Assembly: GCA_016716425.1 (NCBI GenBank) | Contig: JADJWJ010000021.1 | Location: forward strand, 124,001-188,000 | DNA length: 64,000 nt | Direction of reading: 5' to 3' | From: Betaproteobacteria bacterium | GTDB taxonomy: Bacteria > Pseudomonadota > Gammaproteobacteria > Burkholderiales > Casimicrobiaceae | Shown here: piece after piece, positions 9,288 through 17,060 of the stretch | How positions within the stretch are numbered: the first letter of the stretch is position 1 | How the letters are laid out: every line of letters starts with the position of its first letter | Notes under the pieces: generated by a model | Databases searched by the model: none | Seen by the model: only the letters and a program-made list of their open reading frames with translations | What the model was told of the DNA's origin: nothing | Translations under genes and position numbers: made by a program

Positions 9288-9473
9288 TCAGTTCCGAAGG
9301 GCCGCCCCGAGGAACTGACCTGCCACGGCCCCCTTGGTCAGCCACGGCATGCGGAGGGCGGCGTGTCGGCCGTCGCCTTCGCGCGCGGACGCGCTCTGCG
9401 AGCCTGGCCTTCGGCCCGCGCGCGAGGGCGGCTCGGCGTGCAGCGAGTACCGCGAGCGTGGGGGCCGTTTCAT
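9288..9473 (-). repeat. Junction repeat forming a 61-codon coupling mini-ORF
   Basis: On the minus strand ATG 9473 overlaps the stop of the upstream membrane gene (ATGA). The frame runs MKRPPRSRYSLHAEPPSRAG to AGQFLGAALRN, stops at TGA 9288-9290, and one base later the next gene starts with GTG 9286. The 33-bp palindrome at 9287-9319 has arms GTCAGTTCC and GGAACTGAC around the core TCGGGGCGGCCCTTC. The same element occurs at 16766 and 20198. It is probably a mobile intergenic repeat; whether the peptide is made is unknown. Confidence 0.8.
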
Positions 9474-10690
9474 CCCAGCACCCGGAACAGCGCCGCGCCC
9501 GGCTCGACCAGGACGGCCTCGGCCGGGACCGGATCCCCGCCTTCGAAGCGGAGCTTCTTCTCCTCGGGATTGAACTGCACGCCGCGCCGGTGGAACACCA
9601 GCAGGTAGTCGCCCGAACGCAGTGCCGTGGCCGGCGGCAGCGTGTCGGCGAAGGGGTCGAACAGCACGTTGTGCGGGTAGAGGTGATACGCGGCGCGCCC
9701 GCGGAAGTACGCGGCGTCGGCGACGACGAACACGCGCGCCGGCGGCGCAGGCATCTTCGCGCGCGCGCGCTCGACGAACTGGAACAGCGGGCCGTCCTCG
9801 GCGGCGACCATGCGGCCGTGCCAGTCCTTGCCGCCGAACTGCGCGCGCGTGGCCGCCACCTGCCGCGCGAGCTGCCACGTCCACCCGGCGTCGAGAACCG
9901 CCCACGCGGCAACGAACAGCGCGGCGAGCGCGGCGGGGAGCATGGCCATCCACCCGCGGCGGCGCGCCAGCGCGAGCCAGGTCACCGCGGCGAGCGCGAA
10001 TGCCGCGATGAGCAGCACGGACAGCGGCAGCTCCTGCACGTCGACGCGGCCACTCACCGTGTTGATCGACGTCCCGGACCAGCCCTCGAAGCCGAACCAG
10101 TCGCGCAGGCGGTCGGCCGCTTGACCGACCAGACCGCCCGGCTTTGCGGACACGCCTTCGATGCGCACGGGGCGCGCGAGCGGACCGCGCACGACGAGCG
10201 CGATGCCGGTGACCCGCCCGATCCAGTCGGGATTGCCCGCCATCGTCACCGGCAGCAGACGGCCGGCCACGACCGGCACCGCGATCGTGTTGAGCTTGCC
10301 CGGCGCGACGTCGGTGCGCCACAGGAAGCGCACGTCGGCGTTGTCGGCGAAGTGCGATCCCTCCCACGCGACCACCGGGTAGTCGGCCGAGCGAAAGTCC
10401 GTGTTCGCCGTGACGAGCGCCATGCCGGTGCCATCGGCGGCCGCGACGACGAGCGCCGCGCGGTCGAGCGCGCCGGTGCCGCGCGTCAGCGCGAGGTCGC
10501 GCGGCGCGATCGTGCGCACGCCGGCCGCGGGAAACCAGGCATCGGGGATGCTCGCCACGGTGAATGCGGCGAACAGCGCCACGACCGCAAACGCGAACAG
10601 CCCGAGCGCCCAGCGCACCGGTCCGCGCACGGGGGCGGTCGCGATCGCGGCGGCCGGGGCCTGCGCGGAGCCTGCGGCGGGCACCGTCAC
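9470..10690 (-). CDS. Membrane protein of unknown function in the polysaccharide operon
   Basis: I do not recognise a named family. The 406 residues hold one hydrophobic helix near the N-terminus (about 30-50), a long extracytoplasmic beta-rich part, then two close helices around 225-270 and a second soluble C-terminal part. GTG 10690 overlaps the stop of the sugar-phosphate transferase gene (GTGA), which sets the start. The end overlaps the ATG of the junction mini-ORF. Its position between WcaJ-type and GT-C-type genes suggests a role in assembly or export of the same glycan; this is inference from context. Confidence 0.8.
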   Translation of the reverse strand: MTVPAAGSAQAPAAAIATAPVRGPVRWALGLFAFAVVALFAAFTVASIPDAWFPAAGVRTIAPRDLALTRGTGALDRAALVVAAADGTGMALVTANTDFRSADYPVVAWEGSHFADNADVRFLWRTDVAPGKLNTIAVPVVAGRLLPVTMAGNPDWIGRVTGIALVVRGPLARPVRIEGVSAKPGGLVGQAADRLRDWFGFEGWSGTSINTVSGRVDVQELPLSVLLIAAFALAAVTWLALARRRGWMAMLPAALAALFVAAWAVLDAGWTWQLARQVAATRAQFGGKDWHGRMVAAEDGPLFQFVERARAKMPAPPARVFVVADAAYFRGRAAYHLYPHNVLFDPFADTLPPATALRSGDYLLVFHRRGVQFNPEEKKLRFEGGDPVPAEAVLVEPGAALFRVLG

Positions 10691-12081
10691 CGGGCGTTGC
10701 GGCTCTTCAGGATATGCCAAAGCGTCAGCACCAGGATGCGCAGGTCGAACCACAGCGACCAGTGCTCGATGTAATAGAGGTCGTACTGGATGCGCTGCGC
10801 GAGGTCCGTGTCGCCGCGCAGGTCGTTGACCTGCGCCCATCCGGTGATGCCCGCCTTGACGAGGTGCTTCTGCATGTATCCGGGGATCCGCTGGCGAAAC
10901 TGCTCGACGAACTCCGGCCGCTCCGGCCGCGGTCCCACCAGCGACATCTGCCCCTGCAGCACGTTGAGGAACTGCGGCAGTTCGTCCAGGCTCGTGCGGC
11001 GCAGGAAGCCGCCGAGCGGAGTCGCCCGCCGCTCGCCGCGGCGCGACCACACCGGTCCGCTCGCCGCCTCGGCGTCGACGGGCATCGTCCGGAACTTGAG
11101 CATCGCGAAGCGCTCGCCGTTCCACGTGACGCGCTCCTGCCGGTAGAACACCGGCCCCGGCGACGAAAGCTTCACCCCGACCGCGATCAGCGCCATGAAG
11201 GGCGCTGCCAGCGCCAGGAACAGCGTCGCGAGCACGTAGTCCTCGGCCGCCTTGACGACGCGGTTGACCCCCGACATCGGCGTCTCGGTCAGCGAGATCA
11301 CCGGCAGGCCGGCCACTTCGGTGACCGAGTGGTTGAGCAGATGGAAGCCGTAGATGTCGGGCACGAAGCGGATCTCCACCGCGTGCTCGCGCAGCATCGT
11401 CAGGATCTCGCGGATGCGCGCCTCCGCGCGCAGCGGCAGCGCGATCCACACCTGGTCGATGCTGCCTGCCGCGACGTCAGCCTGCAGGCGCGCGTCGAGC
11501 GCGTGCACCGGCCGGCCGGCGATCGCCTCGCCATCGCGCGCGGGATCGTCGTCGTAGAACGCGAAGATCGCGAAGCCCGCCCACGGCGACGCCGACAGCC
11601 GCCCGGCGATCGTACGGCCCAGCGTGCCGGCGCCGACGATCCCGACGTGCCGCAGGTTGCGGCCGGCGAGCCGCAGCGCGCGCAGCGCGATCCGGACCGA
11701 CAGCCGCAGCGCCGCGGTCGCCGCGAAGCCCCCCAGCAGCCACGCGCTGACCCACACGCGCGAGTAGCCGTCGCCGGTCTTCGTCGCGAAGATCGTCCCG
11801 CCGGTCAGCGCGGCGAGCAGCAGCCACGCGAACAGCAGCCGCCGCACGTCCTCGCCCAGGCCCGCGCCGCGCTGCGGCTCGTAGAGCCGGAACAGCGGGA
11901 ACACCGCCGCGACGGCGAGCGCGCCCGCGCCCAGGAACAGCAGGTAGTGCTCGGGCAGCGCGAACGACCCGAGGTACGCGCGGTGCGCGGCGACGCCGAC
12001 GGCGAGCGACAGCGCCGGATCGCAGACGCGCAGTATCGTCGCGAACAGCGTGGCGTGGGGCTTGAGGACGCTGCGGGGCAT
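10687..12081 (-). CDS. Undecaprenyl-phosphate sugar phosphotransferase (WcaJ/exopolysaccharide polyprenyl glycosylphosphotransferase family)
   Basis: This enzyme starts polysaccharide synthesis by moving a sugar-1-phosphate from a nucleotide sugar onto undecaprenyl phosphate at the inner membrane. The 464-residue protein has the usual order: four or five N-terminal helices (to about 140), a Rossmann-like domain with VGIVGAGTLGRTIAG (about 145-260), a re-entrant helix near 285, and the catalytic bacterial sugar transferase domain. The last contains MLKFRTMPVDAE, TSLDELPQFLNVLQGQMSLV and GPRPERPEF. The sugar (glucose-type or galactose-type) cannot be read from sequence. It sits directly after a GT4 gene (gap 9 bp) and overlaps the next gene. 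Confidence 0.95.
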   Translation of the reverse strand: MPRSVLKPHATLFATILRVCDPALSLAVGVAAHRAYLGSFALPEHYLLFLGAGALAVAAVFPLFRLYEPQRGAGLGEDVRRLLFAWLLLAALTGGTIFATKTGDGYSRVWVSAWLLGGFAATAALRLSVRIALRALRLAGRNLRHVGIVGAGTLGRTIAGRLSASPWAGFAIFAFYDDDPARDGEAIAGRPVHALDARLQADVAAGSIDQVWIALPLRAEARIREILTMLREHAVEIRFVPDIYGFHLLNHSVTEVAGLPVISLTETPMSGVNRVVKAAEDYVLATLFLALAAPFMALIAVGVKLSSPGPVFYRQERVTWNGERFAMLKFRTMPVDAEAASGPVWSRRGERRATPLGGFLRRTSLDELPQFLNVLQGQMSLVGPRPERPEFVEQFRQRIPGYMQKHLVKAGITGWAQVNDLRGDTDLAQRIQYDLYYIEHWSLWFDLRILVLTLWHILKSRNAR

Positions 12082-12090
12082 GGCGGTCGA

Positions 12091-13245
12091 TTATCCCTCG
12101 CGCTGCGCAAAGGCGCGCTGCGCCCGCGCGACGAACGCCGACCACTCGCCATGGAAGCGCTCCGCGGAGAACCGCTGCGCATTGGCCCGGCAATCGCGCG
12201 CGTCGATCGGCGGGAACTCCGCTTCGAACCTGCGCACGGCCGCGGCGAGCGCCTCCGGCGTCTGCGCGTCGAAGAAGAGCCCGGTCGGACGGCCGGCCGC
12301 GCGGTCGCGGACCGTCTCGCGCGCACCGCCGCGGCCGAACGCGATGACCGGCGTGCCGCACGCCTGCGCCTCGACCGGCAGGATGCCGAAGTCTTCTTCC
12401 GCGGCGAACACGAACGCGCGCGCGCCGCGCAGGAGGTCGCGCATCGCCTCCTGCGACACGGCGCCGGCGAACTCGACGTTCGGCCCCGCGGCCGCGCGCA
12501 CGCGCGCCCGCTCCGGGCCGTCGCCGGCCAGCACCAGGCGCCGATCCGGCAGGTCGCGGAACGCGCGGGCGACCAAGTCCATGCGCTTGTACGGCACCCA
12601 CCGCGACGCCGCGAAGTAGTAGTCGCGCGGCGGCGGGGCACCGTGCGCGGGCGGCGTGAAGAACGCGGTGTCCACGGGCGGGTGGATGACGGCGGCGGCA
12701 CGGCCGTAGCAGCGTGCGATGCGGTCGCGCACGTACTCCGAGTTCGCGACGAACTCGGTGACGCGGCCGCTGGTCCGGCGATCCCACACGCGCAGGCGGT
12801 CGAGCGTCCGGTGCGCGAGCGCGCCCTTCCAGCCCGCGGCGAGGCCGCGCGGCGCGAGGTACTGGTCGCGCAGGTCCCACGCGTAGCGCATCGGCGTGTG
12901 GCAATAGCACAGATGCAGCTGCGAAGGCGCCGTGCGCACGCCCTTCGCGACCGCGTGCGAGTCGGAGACGACGAGGTCGTACGCCGACACGTCGAGCGAC
13001 TCGATCGCGCGCGGGAAGAGCGGCAGCAGCATCCGGAAGTGCCGGCGTGCGCCCGGCACGCGCTGCAGGAACGTCGTGCGCGCGCGCCGGCCGCCGATGC
13101 GCGCGCGCAGCGCGTCGGGCAGAAAGTCGACGAGCGCGTAGAGGTCGGCGGACGGATGCGCGCGCAGCAGCTCCGCCAGCACGTTCTCGCCGCCGCCCCA
13201 CGTATCGAGCCAGTCGTGCACGATCGCGACGCGGGGGGCGGTCAT
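12091..13245 (-). CDS. Glycosyltransferase family 4 protein
   Basis: This is a 384-residue GT-B fold retaining glycosyltransferase. The N-terminal acceptor half begins with VAIVHDWLDTWGGGENVLAE, the glycine-rich loop typical of GT4. The C-terminal nucleotide-sugar half shows YFAASRWVPYKRMDLVARAF and the EX7E-type segment EEDFGILPVEAQACGTPVIA. It would act on the cytoplasmic face, adding a sugar to the lipid-linked repeat unit initiated by the following gene. Donor and linkage are unknown. Confidence 0.93.
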   Translation of the reverse strand: MTAPRVAIVHDWLDTWGGGENVLAELLRAHPSADLYALVDFLPDALRARIGGRRARTTFLQRVPGARRHFRMLLPLFPRAIESLDVSAYDLVVSDSHAVAKGVRTAPSQLHLCYCHTPMRYAWDLRDQYLAPRGLAAGWKGALAHRTLDRLRVWDRRTSGRVTEFVANSEYVRDRIARCYGRAAAVIHPPVDTAFFTPPAHGAPPPRDYYFAASRWVPYKRMDLVARAFRDLPDRRLVLAGDGPERARVRAAAGPNVEFAGAVSQEAMRDLLRGARAFVFAAEEDFGILPVEAQACGTPVIAFGRGGARETVRDRAAGRPTGLFFDAQTPEALAAAVRRFEAEFPPIDARDCRANAQRFSAERFHGEWSAFVARAQRAFAQREG

Positions 13246-13290
13246 CTGCGCGGTCTCCGGCGCGCGTCGATCGGGCGACTCGCGCCGGCG

Positions 13291-13415
13291 CCCTCACCCC
13301 GGCCCTCTCCCCGCAAGCGGGGAGAGGGAGCGTTCCTGCGTTGCCGGTACCACCGACGGCGGCATGACGGCGAATCCCTCCACTCCCCGGAACGGGGGAA
13401 GGGCCAGGGTGAGGG
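13291..13415. repeat. Intergenic imperfect inverted repeat (CCCTCACCCC / GGGTGAGGG class)
   Basis: The segment begins CCCTCACCCCGGCCCTCTCC and ends with AGGGCCAGGGTGAGGG. It also contains an internal hairpin CTCTCCCCGC-AA-GCGGGGAGAG. A second member lies at 50621-50732. Such elements are frequent between genes of many proteobacteria and may act as processing or termination hairpins. Here it separates two co-directional glycosyltransferase genes. Confidence 0.8.
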
Positions 13416-13425
13416 ACCCACGCGA

Positions 13426-14529
13426 TCACTTCGCCGTCTCGCGCAGCGCACCCATCGCCAGGACGAGCGCGTTCGCGGTGTCGGCCGCGCAGGCATCCCA
13501 CGAAAAGGCGTGGGCGCGCTGTCGCCCCGCTTCGGCGAGCCGCGCGCGCAGCGCGGGATCGGTCGCGAGTTCGAGCAGCGCCCGGGCGACGTCGTCGTCG
13601 GACGCCGGGTCGCAGTAGTGCGCGGCGTCGCCGCAGACCTCCGGCATCGCGCCCGCGCGCCCGGCGAGCACCGGCGTGCCGGCGGCCATCGCCTCGACCG
13701 CCGGCAGGCAGAATCCCTCGTGCAGCGACGGCTGCGCAGCGATCTGCGCGGACCGGACGCGGGCGACCAGGTCGGCGAACGGAATGTCCTCGACCAGTTC
13801 GACGCGGTCGGCGTGCCGGCGCGCGAGCGCCAGCGCGTCGCGGTCGACGTTGCGGATGTCGTGGTGGCGCGCGACCAGCACGAGCCGGTGCGGGATGCGG
13901 TCGCGGATCCGCGCGAACGCGCGCAGCAGCCGCGCCACGTTCTTGTGGGGCTTCAGGAGCCCGACGAACACGATCGCCGGCGGGTCCGCGCGCGGCGGCG
14001 CGCCGTCCGCGCCCGCGAACCAGGCGCGGTCGACGCCGAGCGGCGTCACGTGCACGCGGGCCGGATCGAGCCGCGCGAAGCGCAGCGCTTCGCCGCGCGT
14101 GAACTCCGAGATGCAGAACACGGCGCGCGCGCGCTCGCCGATCGCCCGCGCCCACGCGCGTACCGGCAGCGAGCGGCCGTAGCCGGCCAGCTCCGGCGCC
14201 GTGAGCGGCATCAGGTCGTGGATGGTCACCGCGAGCGCGCACGCGCTGCGCAGCGGCACGTTGAAGTGCGGCGTCCACAGCAGGTCGTGCGGCTCCATCG
14301 CGGGCGGCGCGGCGACGAGGTCGGCGACCGACAGCGGCGCGACGTCCCACGCGTCGACGTCTGCGTCGCGGCCGACCAGCGCGGTGAGCAGGCCGCGCTG
14401 CGCCACGCCGGTCAGCACGCGCGGGCGCCACGCGGCGACGCGCGGGACGACGCGTGGCAGCATTTCGCGCAGGTAGGTGCCGATGCCGGAATGACCGGCC
14501 AGGCGGGCGTCGACGTGAAGGCGGGTCAT
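13426..14529 (-). CDS. Glycosyltransferase family 4 protein
   Basis: This 367-residue GT4 protein shows a glycine-containing N-terminal loop (HVDARLAGHSGIGTYLRE), the domain-linking region IVFVGLLKPHKNVARLLRAF and the donor-site segment SLHEGFCLPAVEAMAAGTPV. The start ATG 14529 directly precedes the first beta-strand. A longer open frame exists upstream but has no family similarity. It is the first gene of the minus-strand polysaccharide run and probably shares the divergent intergenic promoter region with the SGNH gene at 14792. Confidence 0.92.
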   Translation of the reverse strand: MTRLHVDARLAGHSGIGTYLREMLPRVVPRVAAWRPRVLTGVAQRGLLTALVGRDADVDAWDVAPLSVADLVAAPPAMEPHDLLWTPHFNVPLRSACALAVTIHDLMPLTAPELAGYGRSLPVRAWARAIGERARAVFCISEFTRGEALRFARLDPARVHVTPLGVDRAWFAGADGAPPRADPPAIVFVGLLKPHKNVARLLRAFARIRDRIPHRLVLVARHHDIRNVDRDALALARRHADRVELVEDIPFADLVARVRSAQIAAQPSLHEGFCLPAVEAMAAGTPVLAGRAGAMPEVCGDAAHYCDPASDDDVARALLELATDPALRARLAEAGRQRAHAFSWDACAADTANALVLAMGALRETAK

Positions 14530-14666
14530 CGTGCCGGCAAAGGCGGTGTGCGCGGTGGCCGTGGCGTGGCGCGAAGTGACGGCGGCGCGGACGCGCCTGC
14601 GCCCCCGACGCCGGGATCGATGATAGCACCGGCCCCCTCGGGGCCCGCCGCGGCGGGTCGGCGTTA

Positions 14667-14672
14667 TATAAT
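14667..14672 (+). promoter_or_regulatory. Candidate -10 box upstream of the SGNH gene
   Basis: TATAAT lies in the 262-bp gap between divergent genes, about 120 bp before the ATG at 14792. No good -35 hexamer is visible 16-18 bp upstream, so the call rests on the -10 match and its AT-rich island in very GC-rich DNA. Confidence 0.35.
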
Positions 14673-14791
14673 CATCGGCTTTCGGCCGCACGCGCGCGGC
14701 GTCGCGATGCGGCGGCCATCCGGGTCCCGGCCGGGCGCGCGGTGCCGCGGCGCCCGACCGCACGCGCCGACTCCCTCCCGCCGGTTCCGCC

Positions 14792-15805
14792 ATGCACGCC
14801 ACGCACTCCGCCCCCGAACGCCGCGCGAGCGCCGGGGCGCGCGCGCTCGTGGCCGTCGTGCTGGCGGTCGCGGTCGCGCTGGCGGTCGAGCAGACGTACC
14901 GCGTCTTCGTGTTCGGAAGCGCGGCGTGGAGCTACGCGCGCATGAACAGCGTGCACGACCTGTGGGTATCGGGGCTGATCCGCGCCGCCGCCAATCCGGA
15001 GATCGTCTTCGAGCTGAAGCCCGGCCTCGACACGTACTTCAAGCTCGCGCCGCTCGCGACCAACGCGCAGGGACTGCGCGACGGCGAGCGTGCGCTGCGC
15101 AAGGCGCCGGGCGTGGCGCGCGCGGCGATGGTCGGCTCGTCGTTCTCGATGCCGGCGGGCGTCGCGCTCGAGGACGCGTGGCACCAGGTCGCGGCGCGGA
15201 TGCTCGACGCGCGCCGGCCCGGCGTGCGCCACGAGGTCGTGAACTTCGCCGTCGGCGGCTACAACGCGCGGCAGAACCTCGCGGTGCTGGCCGACCGTGC
15301 GCTCGCGTACGAGCCCGACCTCGTGCTGTTCGAGCTGACCACCCACCTGCCTTTCATGACGCAGCCCGACGCGTTCCACCGCCGCGCGTTCGTCGCCGCG
15401 CCGCGCACGCATCCGTTCTGGCAGAGCTTCGTCGTCGAGCGGATCCGCGCGCAGCTCGGCCCCCCGCCCGCGGCCGATCCGTCGCCGTATCCACCCGAGG
15501 CGCTGGCGGCGGTCGAGGCGGCGATCGGGCGCGCGGCGGCCGTCGCCGGCGGCCGCGGAGTGCCGATCTGCTTCGTGGTCCTCAACATGGACCAGCGGCT
15601 GCGCGGCAACGCCCATGCGCTGGCGCAGGCGGCGGCGCGGCATTCGCCGTGCGTGGTCGACACCACCGCCGCGTTCGCCGGCGCCGACCTCGCCGACTAC
15701 GCGATCTACCGGATCGACCAGCATCCGAACGCCCGTGCGAACCGCGTGTTCGCCGAGGTCGTCGTGCCGGTCATCGCGCGCGCGTTCCCGGGCGGCGCCT
15801 CGTGA
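14792..15805 (+). CDS. SGNH-hydrolase-like protein with one N-terminal anchor
   Basis: The 337-residue protein has a single hydrophobic N-terminal helix (about 17-34) and an extracytoplasmic domain. The pattern AMVGSSFSMPAGVALEDAW (around 112-130) aligns with block I of SGNH/GDSL esterases, with Ser117 in the nucleophile position but Ser in place of the Asp of GDS. NFAVGGYNARQN matches block II, and DQHPNARANRVFAEV gives the C-terminal Asp-x-His dyad. A role as O-acyl esterase or transferase on a surface glycan is plausible. It overlaps the next gene (GTGA), a second SGNH protein. Confidence 0.75.
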   Translation: MHATHSAPERRASAGARALVAVVLAVAVALAVEQTYRVFVFGSAAWSYARMNSVHDLWVSGLIRAAANPEIVFELKPGLDTYFKLAPLATNAQGLRDGERALRKAPGVARAAMVGSSFSMPAGVALEDAWHQVAARMLDARRPGVRHEVVNFAVGGYNARQNLAVLADRALAYEPDLVLFELTTHLPFMTQPDAFHRRAFVAAPRTHPFWQSFVVERIRAQLGPPPAADPSPYPPEALAAVEAAIGRAAAVAGGRGVPICFVVLNMDQRLRGNAHALAQAAARHSPCVVDTTAAFAGADLADYAIYRIDQHPNARANRVFAEVVVPVIARAFPGGAS

Positions 15806-16764
15806 AGCGCTGGCTGCTGCCGCTGCTCGCCACCGGCATCGCGCTCGCCGTGTTCCTCGCGGCGGGCGAGCTCCTGCTGCGGGCCTACACGTCCGTCGTG
15901 CAGTTCTACGACGTCGAGATGACGCGCTACGCGATGGGGATCAAGGAGCGCTCGGCCGACCCGCGCATCGGTCACGTGCACCGGCCCGGCAGCGAGGCGA
16001 CGCTGATGGGCGTCCCGGTGCGCATCAACGGCGACGGCCTGCGCGACCGCGACTATCCGGTCGAGCGCACCGGCGCGCGCCGGATCGCCGTGCTCGGCGA
16101 CTCGCTGACGTTCGGCTGGGGCGTGCGCGAGGAGGACCGCTTCGAGTCGCTGCTCGAGCGCCAACTGTCGCAACGTGCGCCGACGGAGATGATCAACTTC
16201 GGCACCGGCAACTACAACACCGGGCAGGCGGTCGAGCTGTTCCTCGCCAAGGGGCTCAAGTACCGGCCCGACGAGGTCGTCGTGTTCTGGTTCATCAACG
16301 ACGCCGAGCCCACGCCGCAGGTGTCGCCCTGGGAGCCGCTCGCGCACAGCCGGCTGGTCACGTTCTTCTGGTCGCGGATCAAGAGCCTCGTCTCGCGCGT
16401 GGACGAGCGGAAGTCCTTCCACGGCTACTACGCGGGCCTCTACGGCGACGCCGAGCCGGGGTGGCAGGCCGCGCAGCAGGCGTTCCTCAGGCTGAAGCGC
16501 GAGCTCGACGCGCGCGGCATCGCGCTCAAGGTCGTGCTGCTGCCCGAGCTGCACGACCCGGCGCGCTATCCGTTCGCCGCGCAGCACGCGAAGCTCATGG
16601 CGTTCCTCGCGCGCAACGGCATCCCGGCGCTGGACGTGACGCCGGCGTTCGCCGGCACGACCGACCCGATCGGCCTGTGGGTCGCGCCTGACGACGCGCA
16701 TCCGAATGCGCAGGCGCACGCTATCATCGCGCGGGCGGTCGCGCCTTTCCTTGCGAAGGACTAG
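15802..16764 (+). CDS. SGNH/GDSL hydrolase family protein, membrane anchored
   Basis: This 320-residue protein has an N-terminal hydrophobic anchor (residues 4-25). Its canonical SGNH blocks are IAVLGDSLTFGWGV with Ser101, INFGTGNYNTGQAVELF (blocks II/III) and DDAHPNAQAHAII with Asp298 and His300. Family members are esterases or O-acetyl transferases acting in the periplasm on polysaccharide. GTG 15802 overlaps the previous stop. Downstream come the junction mini-ORF and a DUF5989 gene. SGNH, DUF5989, SxtJ and carbamoyltransferase genes often travel together near glycan loci, as here. Confidence 0.88.
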   Translation: MKRWLLPLLATGIALAVFLAAGELLLRAYTSVVQFYDVEMTRYAMGIKERSADPRIGHVHRPGSEATLMGVPVRINGDGLRDRDYPVERTGARRIAVLGDSLTFGWGVREEDRFESLLERQLSQRAPTEMINFGTGNYNTGQAVELFLAKGLKYRPDEVVVFWFINDAEPTPQVSPWEPLAHSRLVTFFWSRIKSLVSRVDERKSFHGYYAGLYGDAEPGWQAAQQAFLRLKRELDARGIALKVVLLPELHDPARYPFAAQHAKLMAFLARNGIPALDVTPAFAGTTDPIGLWVAPDDAHPNAQAHAIIARAVAPFLAKD

Positions 16765-16765
16765 A

Positions 16766-16846
16766 ATGAAACTACCCCCACGCTCGCTTTGCTCGCTGCC
16801 CCCCGAGGGGGCAGGTCAGTCCCTCGGGGCGGCCCTTCGGGACTGA
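16766..16846 (+). repeat. Junction repeat forming a 26-residue coupling mini-ORF
   Basis: ATG 16766 lies one base after the upstream TAG. The frame MKLPPRSLCSLPPEGAGQSL ... GAALRD ends at TGA 16844-16846, and after one C the next gene begins (ATG 16848). The palindrome at 16815-16847 has perfect 9-bp arms GTCAGTCCC and GGGACTGAC around TCGGGGCGGCCCTTC. At 81 bp it equals the period of the tandem copies at 20201-20362, so this is the basic unit of the family. Confidence 0.85.
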
Positions 16847-16847
16847 C

Positions 16848-16997
16848 ATGGGTCTCAAGAGCTCCCTCGCAGCGTTCTGGTCGCGGTACAAGAAGTGGAT
16901 CGTCGTGGCGCTGGTCGTCTACGTGGTCGTCACGCTGGCGCTCATCTTCCTGACGCGCGGCCCGCAGTCCGAGCCGTTCATCTACCAGGTGTTCTGA
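16848..16997 (+). CDS. DUF5989-like single-pass membrane miniprotein
   Basis: A 49-residue protein with a basic amphipathic start (AAFWSRYKKW), one transmembrane helix (about 18-36) and the ending SEPFIYQVF. This matches the pattern of DUF5989 proteins (RKKxW, helix, APxIYTLF). A second, more typical member is at 19575. Function unknown; these proteins accompany SxtJ and carbamoyltransferase genes. The start codon directly abuts the junction palindrome, which would hide it in a stem and make its translation depend on ribosomes from the mini-ORF. Confidence 0.75.
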   Translation: MGLKSSLAAFWSRYKKWIVVALVVYVVVTLALIFLTRGPQSEPFIYQVF

Positions 16998-17060
16998 CCG
17001 GGCCCGCGCCCCCCGGCGCCGCGCGGCCGCGCGCGCGCCTCCTCCACTCTCGTGCGCTCG

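Noticed and set aside
10564..16764. A 2066-codon open plus-strand frame
   Set aside because: Only its last ~320 codons are the SGNH gene. The rest is antisense to the polysaccharide operon and reads as Arg/Ala/Pro-rich noise, normal in DNA this GC-rich.
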